DNA of 64,000 bases, from assembly GCF_000003815.2 (NCBI RefSeq), contig NC_049989.1, positions 21,587,888-21,651,887 of the forward strand, written 5' to 3'. The position numbers and the translations under genes were made by a program. This document shows, one piece after another, positions 39,301 to 49,916 of the stretch (its first letter is position 1; each line of letters opens with the position of its first letter). Source of the stretch: Branchiostoma floridae (taxonomy: Eukaryota > Chordata > Leptocardii > Amphioxiformes > Branchiostomatidae). The notes beneath the pieces were generated by a model. That model had not been told where the DNA came from. It saw nothing but the letters and a program-made list of their open reading frames with translations, and did no database searches.

Positions 39301-42300
39301 AAGACAGTGAAGTTTTATGTTCAAACATTCTTTTACAGGTTAGATTAATAGGGTCATGATCAGGCCAGTGGTGATAATATCAGAGTTAGACGTTTATGAA
39401 GTTTAAAATCCAGGTAAACAATATTCAAAGGAATCAATATTATCTACTGATTCAGAATCAAAATCTGAAAATAACTGGACGTTTCGAGGGATCGAGTGAG
39501 AACAATTTCTTTTTCAATTAGAACGAAGGGGTCGTTGTTTACATGCCCGTTCAGAGTCATTACCGCAGCTATCTGCGGAGCGACACAGCTGGCACGATTC
39601 CGCTCAGCGCGCTGGCCCCGCGCCCAATCTGTCTAATCATTCCTGCATCAAACCCCTGAAATCCCTGCCTGCCTGTCCAAACTTTTCTCTACCGTGCCAT
39701 CAGTCTATGGAATGTCCTACCACCACACATCAAATCCCTGGCTGCCCAACATGTCACGATTTAAAACGGCAATCTACCATCATGTATTCTCAAGTTGATA
39801 GGTTTTTTTTTATGATTGTGAATGCTTTTATCTGTTCTGTATATATATACATGTATGTTTGTGGTGTATCTGTTCGAACCCTGGAAGACTAGCCCTACGG
39901 GCTAAAGGGTATCTTAATAAAGGAATGTCCAGTACATGTACACTGTCACCCACACCCTCACTACATTCCTGGAGCTGACGTTACCCTAACCTCACACCAC
40001 AGTAATATACATACTTCTGTTAGAACAATGGGTATGCCTTCATATCTGTCTAATCATTCCTGCATCACACTACACTGCTGAAATCCCTCTGCCTGTCCTG
40101 TCCTGCACATGCACACTGTCACCCACACCTCACTCCACAATCTGGAGCTAATGTTAGCCTACCTCACACCACAGTTACAATATACATACTTCTGCTAGAA
40201 CAATGGGTATACCTTCATATCTGTGTAATCATTCCTGCATCAAACCCCTGAAATCCCTGCCTGCCTGTCCTGTACATGTACACTGTCACACACACCCTCA
40301 CTACATTCCTGGAGCTAATGTTAGCCTACCTGACACCACAGTTACAATATATTATTGAATGAATGAATGAAGACCTTTATTGCACATTTTTGCCCCACTG
40401 GGCTAAGTACAGGTCACATGGTAAGAATCACATATACATGTATGTAACAATGGAAACAATCATACACATCTATATAATTTTATGCAGATGTGCGTCTAAT
40501 CTGTTCTAGGACATTCGACTTCCTCTCGCTTCTTGGTAATTGTATAAATGTAGCTAGCTGTATTATTATAATAAATTGCTTCTGTTTGAACAATGGGTCC
40601 CCTTTGGTTGGTTTCCATATTGTTTAAAGTGAAAATTCAGCAACCGGATATCGTAAAAGCAATGGTCAAGGGGGAAAATTGAACATGACCATATTCACTA
40701 CACAAACTGAGTGAACCAAGGCATAAACCTGGTCCTTAATTGGGCTTCATTATGTTTTTCCAGTTAAGCATTTTTTCTTAAATCCGAAAACAACACATTA
40801 AATTGGTGCGGCCTAACGTTAGCCTACCTCACACCACAGTACAATATATTAAGTTAAACATGCTTCTGCTGCTACAAGCTTAGGGGTGCGCCTTTAATAT
40901 CTGGACACGAAAAATCTCCACCAGGAGATAAACGTCACGTCAAAAACAAAATCAATCTTGCAGCAGGAATAGAGATAAATCGTGCCGATATTTACAAACG
41001 CGCGTCCGTCACAGCGCTACCAATGAAACACCATGATTACTGTGGGTAAAATCTATTAGTATTAGGTAGGCCAGCCTACGTGTAATTTCTTCTTACTCGT
41101 TAATGGAATGGTTAATTAGGGGAGAAATGAACAACGTGCCTGTGCATACGGTAAGCTGACTGCATACAGAGCAAAAACAAAAACATGATACGTGTAATAA
41201 CTTAGATGCATAATGCATTTAGTGGCTCCAAACAGAGAGCATATGTCACACGTTAATTACACAATAGTAGAGGGAGGGGACCGCTGAATACCCGTGACAT
41301 ATCTGTACAGAATGAGCACACAGACGCATATACAATCAGCGATTCAACCCGTCCCACTTCAAAACGCACGCATTGTTCCCAGTAGGCACAAATTACCACC
41401 TACCTGTTTGTCAGATTTGCGCCGTCAAACAATCACAACAGCCCGGGCCGAAATTTCCCCACGCCAACCCGCGGCCCTGCCATCATGCCTCCCTACGTAC
41501 AGCACACTTAAGCTACAGGCAAATGCTACACTCGAACCACACCTTAGTCCGAACCACTGAGACAGCAGAAACGGTGGAGCCGAGGGCCGGGGGTGGGAGA
41601 CGGGGGGACCAGCTACCTGAAACTGCTCCCTTCTCTACTGTGTGATAATTTATGCCAGGGCACCCCGGCTCCCCCAGCCAATAGCCATCACTCCCGCCCT
41701 GATAGCCATCAATCCTGCGCCAAACCACACCGGCTAATCAGTAAATGGCGATGCAATTTAGATCACCGGGGAAACCGGGAGTTGCGGAGAGGGCTCCTGC
41801 TCTGCATCAGAATCACCTGGGGCCCAGTCGGGCTATCAGTACAGACAGATTCAACCACTACTGCTACTGGTGTGCAGGGAATGGGAAATATCATCCAGTA
41901 CTGGGGGGATCACGGCTGCAGCAAGTCAGTTCTTTGTTTCTCGTTTATTTCAGAGTGAAATACATAAAAAATGGGCTATCAGTACAGACAGATTCAACCG
42001 CTACTGCTACTGCTATATGGGGAATGGGCTATATCATATCCAGTACTGGGGGGATCATGGCTACAGCAAGTCAGTTCTTTGTTTCTCAGATGTTTTAGGG
42101 TAAAATTTTAGCTATCAGTACAGACAGATTCAACCACTACTGCTACTGCTGCATGGGGAATGGGCAATATCATCTAGTACTGGGGAATTATGGCTGCAGC
42201 AAGTCAGTTCTTTGTTTCTCAGATGTTTTAGGGTAAAATTTTAGCTATCATTTCAGACAGATTCAACCACTACTGCTACTGCTGCATGGGGAATGGGCAA

Positions 42301-45300
42301 TTATCATATCCAGTACTGGGGGGATCATGGCTACAGCAAGTCAGTTCTTTGTTTCTCGTTTATTTCAGAGTTAAATGCATAAAAACGAGCTATCAGTACA
42401 GACAGATTCAACCACTACTGCTACTGCTGCATGGGGAATGGGCTATATCATACAGTATCAGGGAATCATGGCTGCAGCAAGTCAGTTTTCTGTTTCTCAC
42501 ATTTTTCAGAGTAAAATATTAGAACAAGAACAAGCTAGCAGTTCAGACAGATTCAACCACTTCTGCTACTGCTGCATGGGGAATGGGCAATATCATCTAG
42601 TACTGGGGAAGCACGGCTGCAGCAAGTCAGTTCTTTGTTTCTCGTTTGTTTTAGAGTAAAATCTTAGCAAGCGATCAAGAATGGGCAGTCAGTTCAGACA
42701 GATAGAACCGCTACTGCTACTGCTGCATGGGGAATGGGCAATATCGTCCAGTATATCATACTGAGGAATTATAGCTACAGCAAGTTAGTTCTTTGTTTCT
42801 CAGATGATTCAGGGTAAAATTGAGCATAAAGATAAAACGGAATGGGCTATATCAGTTCACTGAGAGATAGAACAACTGACTGCTGGTACAGAAGTAAGTA
42901 ATATGCAATTTAAGAACCATGGCTACAGCAAGTAATTTCTTTGGTTCTCGGAAATAAGAGACTCAGTATACAATTATATTTATCAAGAGTAACTGAACTT
43001 GTATTTCACATGTAATTTGGGCAATAACAGAGGAAACAGGCAGAGCAGGATTCATGGCTACAGCAAGTCATTTCTTTGTTTCTTGACCATTTCAAACTAA
43101 AGTAAAACTTTAAAATTTTTCATTATATTGTCAGCAAGGCTAGCTCTTTGTAATAGCCACAGGCTAGTTGGGTAGCCCTGACTGTGTGTGCTGAACAGCC
43201 AAACCAAGAAATTAATAAAAATGAATAAAAATTTTGGTAAATACACCACTAGTATTGGTTCAGACAGATAGACTGATGCAGAGGGATTATTTATTATTAG
43301 AGCAGTCCCAGGGGAATTATGGCTACAGCAAGTTAATTCTTTGTTTCTCAGATATTCAGGAAGAGATCAAATTCAAGAATGGGCAATCTGATCAAATAGA
43401 ACCACAGTCACTGGTGCAGAGGGAACTGTAAAGTTTAAGGCCCTGTGCAGAGAAATCATGGCCACAGCAAAGATTTTCTTTGGTTCTGGAACATATCAGA
43501 CTAAATTAGTAAATACTTCTACAGGGCTCGAAATACTGGGTGCATGTGCACCCAGGTGCACCCAAAATTGGAGCTGTGCACCCAATTATTTTCTGTGGGT
43601 GCACAGGATGCACCCAAATATTTTCTTAGGTTTGTGTATGTAAAGATATCAAAGTACATAATGTATACGAGCATCCATCGTATTCTTGACATCTAAGTGT
43701 TAGAAAGATAATAAAAATGTCATGGTACTTGTTTAAGAATTTGATAGCTTGTAACTAAGTTTTATTATTAGGTTATTACTTAAATTTAAGTGGTGCACCC
43801 CAAAAAATTTTTGTGCACACAATTTTTTAAAGCTGGGTGCACCAGTGCACCTAATCCCAAAAATGAATTTCGAGCCCTGCTTCTAACAACACACCAAGAG
43901 CGGACAGTAGTTCAGACAAATATATCCATTGTAGAACCATTGCTACTGGTTAAGACTGAACTGTATGTACTACATAGGAACTATCATAACATCATACATA
44001 TTTAGTGAACATGCAGAGTTGAGCAGCAATGGCTACAGCAAGTCATTTCTTTGTTTCTCAGAAATTTCAGAGAAAAGTGTAGCTTAAAGACCAAGAATAT
44101 CTGATTCAGTTCAAACAGAATCTGTAACTGCTATTGAGCCCCTGACAGGCAACATGCTGTGCTGAGGACTGGCTACAGAAGTCAGCTATACCAGTACATG
44201 TTATATATTAGTTGTGTGTTACCTAAGGCTTGTACAAGGTATACCCACTACAGAATCACCATAAACCTCAATATAGAAGCACAAACCCTTACTATGGAAC
44301 CTATGACCACCAGACTTCACTACAGTACAACAGTGACTCACAATAGACCTGTGGTGACTTGATGGCTGTTATAGAATAATGACCTCATCAAAAATTTACG
44401 CGGTTGTGGCGAAGGCCACCGGTAACAAAGGAAACTCCGAGGCTGCCGTCAATTATCGTACATCACGGCAGATGTTACTGTGGCTCCAGGGCGAGTCTAA
44501 AAACGGCCACTTTGCATATTTCAGCAGGAAAACGTTGTTTTAGGCCAGACCAAATTGATTCGTTGGTTCTCAGAAATTAAGGAAAATTTGTTTAGCTGGA
44601 AAAACATAACAAAAACAAAGCCTTTGGACCAGGTTTACGCATTGGTGCACTCAGTTTTATGGAGTGAATACAGTCAGTCATACCGAGTTTTTCCTCCCTG
44701 CCTTTTTACTACATTTCACCTTAGACAGACCAAGAAAATAAATTGCTGTGATTAAATCAAGTTAAAATTTCTTTTTATTTGGTTTTCAAAATTCTAAAAA
44801 ATAGCTTGCAACACACTTCTCTATTCTCATACTTATTCATTCAAACACATAATTTTTGTAACTTACCACATAACAATTATGTACTCCTTTTAGTCAACTC
44901 AGTGCATGCACTGATGTAAACTTCCATAATAAATTTAAAGAACTCACGCTGCGAATTCAAAGCTTAGAGATCTTAAACAAAGCAGCATCTGATTCAGTAA
45001 TCTTGACGTGTACACACTTCATGATCAGATATCCAGGAGTTTTAGAGATTCTTGACAAGACCTACGATTTGACATCAAGCTAGGACATCTATGTGCAAGC
45101 AGGTCCAACCCTGGCAAGGTTGGGAACAGCTGATGATAAACCAAACTGGGAACTTGAGCGATTCTTGCTGACTCTGTATAATTATAATTCACATTTCTTA
45201 GGCCGTGGGCCCTGTGCTACATGTCTACAGACCGTACTTCCAAATGTATATAAAGTCAGATTATCTTATTAACTTCAGCATTCCACATCCGCCTATTTCT

Positions 45301-46132
45301 ATGTATTTCCCCCCTGGCTCCCACAGATACATGCATATAGCAGGGAATTGAGGACTGGGAAATGAGATAACCTCTGACAACATATTCTAGGACCTTTGAT
45401 CTAACTTCCTGTCAGTGTGCTGACTTGCATTGCCTAGCATGTGGAAATGTATGGAACTACACACTCAGTCTGACAAACATACAAAAATGATATCTCTGTT
45501 TTCACTGAGGTTACAAAATACTTAACAATGGATTATGGAGTCTTTGACTTTATATAGTACATTTGAAAGTACGGTCTGTAGAAAATGTAGCATAGGAAGC
45601 CCTTGCCCAAAACCTCCCTGAATGAAGAAGGGTTGCTGAACAATGTGTAACCAAGCATGGGAGGGTCTAAGTTTAGCTATATAGCTAATATTGTATAGAT
45701 ACATAGAGAAACATTGCAGCACAAAACTATAACCCGAAGTAACTTAACCACATACAACTTGAATCATTGATGTTCTTACAGGCATACATTAACCTATTAA
45801 TACAGATCCTGAATAAGTCAGTATTGCTACATACTAGTACTTGTTTGTACATCCTGCTTCTCTTACAGACTGTGTAGTGTTTTCATATAGAAAGAAATAA
45901 AGGTCAAAGTCTGCATTTAACGAAGTCCTCACAGAAGTCCAGGATGTTAATGTATGCTGACAAGCATACAATCATACAGGGTCACATGCATAGAAAACTG
46001 CAACCATACACTCACATGGATATACACAGTCACATAGTTTTATACACACATCTGAGAGTTGAGCCTGCTACAGACAGCCCTCCGCAGTCTCAGTCCTTCA
46101 CACACACACACACACACACACACATACATATG

Positions 46133-46168
<36 letters not shown>

Positions 46169-46322
46169 CAGGCACACATACACACGCACAGTGACACACA
46201 CAAGCACACACACACACACACACACAAACCTACACACACCTGTAAGTTGAGCCTGCTACAGACGACCCTCTCCATCTGTAGTCTCTCCTTCATGCACACA
46301 CACACACACACGCACACACAAG

Positions 46323-46364
<42 letters not shown>

Positions 46365-49300
46365 CAAGCGTACACACACACACACACACACAAACCTACA
46401 CACACCTGTAAGTTAAGCTTGCTACAGACCACCCTCTCCATCTGTAGTCTCTCCTTGGCTGCCTGAGTGATGATGTGCTGCAGTTCCTCCTTATGACTGT
46501 ACAGGTCTCCGTTCTACAGGCACAGAAAAATAACAACAATGGTCATGGCACTGTTCTACAGACACAAGGAAACACAACAGACAAACAAACAAACAATGGA
46601 CAGGTCATCGCACTTCAGGCACTTTGTGAAAATAACACTAGTTAGGCTACTCTCCAAGCAGAGGTGGAGTCGCGTAGATATAGTAGTAGTCGGAAAAATT
46701 ACACCGGCACTCCTCTTAGTTAGGCCCCTTGTCACCGACTAACAACTCCACATATTTGGACAGGGTTTAACTCTCTTCCCCCAAACACTGTTACAGTAGA
46801 TGTTTGTAGTTTATCTTCTATGTTTGTTTATTATGATCTAGAATGTACAGCTGACCCTGGTCCTGCTGAAGATATTTGTTGTTTAGCATTGTTTGTTTGA
46901 TTTTTATTGTTTACTGACCTTCTCCTGCCCCTGCAGTACCCCCAGCCCCTGCTGAAGATGTTTGTTATTATTTATTGTTTACTTGTTTACAATTGTTTAC
47001 TGACCTTCTCCTGCCCCTGCAGTACCCCCAGCCCCTGCTGAAGATGTTTGTTATTATTTATTGTTTACTTGTTTACAATTGTTTACTGACCTTCTCCTGC
47101 CCCTGCAGTACCCCCAGCCCCTGCTGAAGATGTTTGTTATTATTTATTGTTTACTTGTTTACAATTGTTTACTGACCTTCTCCTGCCCCTGCAGTACCCC
47201 CAGTTCCTGCTGTAGATGTTTGTTTGTTTGTTATTATTTATTGTTTACCTTCTCCTGCCCCTGCAGTACGCCCAGCTCCTGCTGTAGATGTTTGTTATTA
47301 TTTATTGTTTACTTGTTTATTATTGTTTACTGACCTTCCCCTGCCCCTGCAGTACGCCCAGCTCCTGCTGTAGATGTTTGTTTGTTATTATTTATTGTTT
47401 ACCTTCTTCTGCCCCTGCAGCACCCCCAGCTCCTGCTGTAGATGTTTGTTGTTATTTATTGTTTACTTGTTTATTATTGTTTACTGACCTTCTCCTACCC
47501 CTGCAGTACACCCAGCTCCTGCTGAAGATGTTTGTTATTTATTGTTTACTTGTTTATTATTGTTTACTGACCTTCTCCTGCCCCTGCAGTACGCCCAGCT
47601 CCTGCTGAAGATGTTTGTTATTATTTATTGTTTACTTGTTAACTATTGTTTACTGACCTTCTCCTGCCCTTGCAGTACCCCCAGCTCCTGCTGTAGATGT
47701 TTGTTTGTTTGTCATTATTTATTGTTTACCTTCTCCTGCCCCAGCAGTACCCCCAGCTCCTGCTGTAGATGTTTGTTTATTTGTTATTATTCATTGTTTA
47801 CTTGTTTATTATTGTTTACTGACCTTCTCCTGACCCTGCAGTACGCCCAGCTCCTGCTGTAGATGTCCGATCTCCTTGTCCTTAGCGAGGATGGCCTGTG
47901 CGTGATCGGCGAGGTCCTTGGCGCGCTGGCGGGCGAACACTCGCTTGTAATGTTCCAGGTTCTCTCCGGTTGGCTGGCTGGATTTCTGGGGACACAAAAC
48001 ATGCAGAAATTAAACATTGACTTTGTGATTTTAGATACAGCACCCATGTACCTCCAAGCCGTTTGCTAATGTTCCAAAAACACAGAAATGAACTACATGT
48101 AGTATGACCAATGATTAAAATATCCATTTCACTAGCCTTGGGCCACACAGCATTTGTGCAATCACTACAGCAGGGGAATAATCCATTGGTAGTGGTGGGG
48201 TGTTGAACTACCATACTCTCTCACAAATGCTGAGTGCTAAGCAGAGGCAGCAGTATGTAAAATGATTATCATAACTCTTTGAAAGTTTGAAAGTTTTTGT
48301 TATGACTCACAACCCATCTAATGAATGCAGGGTTTACAAGTTCTACCCACTTGGCCATTGCACCAGTCATATGTAAGTTGTCCTACACCATGTACATATA
48401 AATGTTCTTTTTTAATATGTATTGTTTATGTGTTTGTCAGCAGGGCTAGCCCTTTGTAATAGCCATGGCTAGTTGGGCAGCCCTGGCTGTGTGTTCGTTG
48501 CAGCCAAACCAATAAATAAATAAAATATGGCCTACTACCAGTACAGCAAAATAAACAGTAGAAGTGCCCCCTACCCCTGTACTGTGCTGCTGCAGAGTCT
48601 TGGCCTTGGTCTCCAGTCGACGCGCGAGTGTCGTTAGTTCTGTGTTCCGGCGCTGAAGCTTGCTGATCTTGTCTTCCGCCAATTCTAACTCCTCTCTCTG
48701 GCGCTTCTGCAAAACCACGGATCAGTCAGAATTAGGGAGCGACTAAAATATCTCTATCTTTTTATCCTATCTGTAGTATCTATTCAGATATGAATCTTTA
48801 GGGTAGTCCCTTCAGTTAGCTTCTGCATACAAACACTGGACAGGTATAATTGGCTGCACCAGACAAATGTCAAGTACATATAGTATTGATCAAAGTGGAA
48901 ACTGTAGATCATAGTATTTCAGTTCTTTGTTAAAGTCTTAACAATCCACATACCCGTAGACTGCATACATTGACCAGTGCAGAAATATCCATATGATAAA
49001 CAATACTCACTCAGTTGGTTAGCTAATAGTACAATGTACGTGTATCAAAGTTTTATGGGTGACAGGCTGAATAAAAGTATTTAAACGGGAGCTATGTGCG
49101 TTCGGATGTCTCACTGAGGGATGACTGTGGTGTGCAAGATGTCGGTTAGCTGACGAATGAGCCCACTCTACTTAACAACACTTTATTACAATGGTATGAC
49201 ATTGTGTAGTACTACTTACTAAGGTAACATTTTCGGTTTTGAGGGCGGAACATCGCTTCTCCAGCTGGCGGATTGTCCAGGTCAGTTCTCGGTTCTTCTT

Positions 49301-49833
49301 GGCAAGAAGTCTCTCCCTTCCTTCTGATGAATCCTCCAACTGGGACAAGACAAACACAAGACAAACACAATCAGAGGTGGCAGACTTCACCCCCTTACCC
49401 AAACTGCTACTCTACTCCCAAAGACAGGTCATATGGAAATGTTGCATAATTCATCTTTTTCTTTATAACTCAATACAGCAGGAACATCCTCCTTACATTA
49501 AACTTTAAAGTTACACAGTGCTTCAGCTAAAGAGATACAGAAGCTGGTATATGTTACACCAAAGTGCTGTTATATGCAAAGCTGACCAGTGTGATATTCC
49601 GAAGGACAGTTATACTGGCTATAGAAATATAGATACAGAAGCTGGTGTGATATGAAGAAAGACGTTTATACCAGCCATACAGAATGCTACAGACATAATA
49701 CATACTAGGAATTAGAATACACAGAGATACAGACAGACAAACAGACACACAGACAAACAGACACACAGACAAACAGACAGACAGACAGACAGAGAAACAC
49801 CCATGACTGACCGTGTCCAGGTCCTGAGTACTT

Positions 49834-49916
<83 letters not shown>

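Larger units (their letters stand above)
33984..46405. other. 12.4-kb RIMBP intron between exons 6 and 7
   Basis: No exon with convincing splice sites and coiled-coil sequence was found. It holds tandem arrays (35355-35990, 41828-43480), a 12-bp repeat (38120-38205), LINE tails (37300, 39660, 40372, 43135), a MITE (43522) and CA repeats near exon 6. An additional phase-0 exon could be hidden here. Confidence 0.6.
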
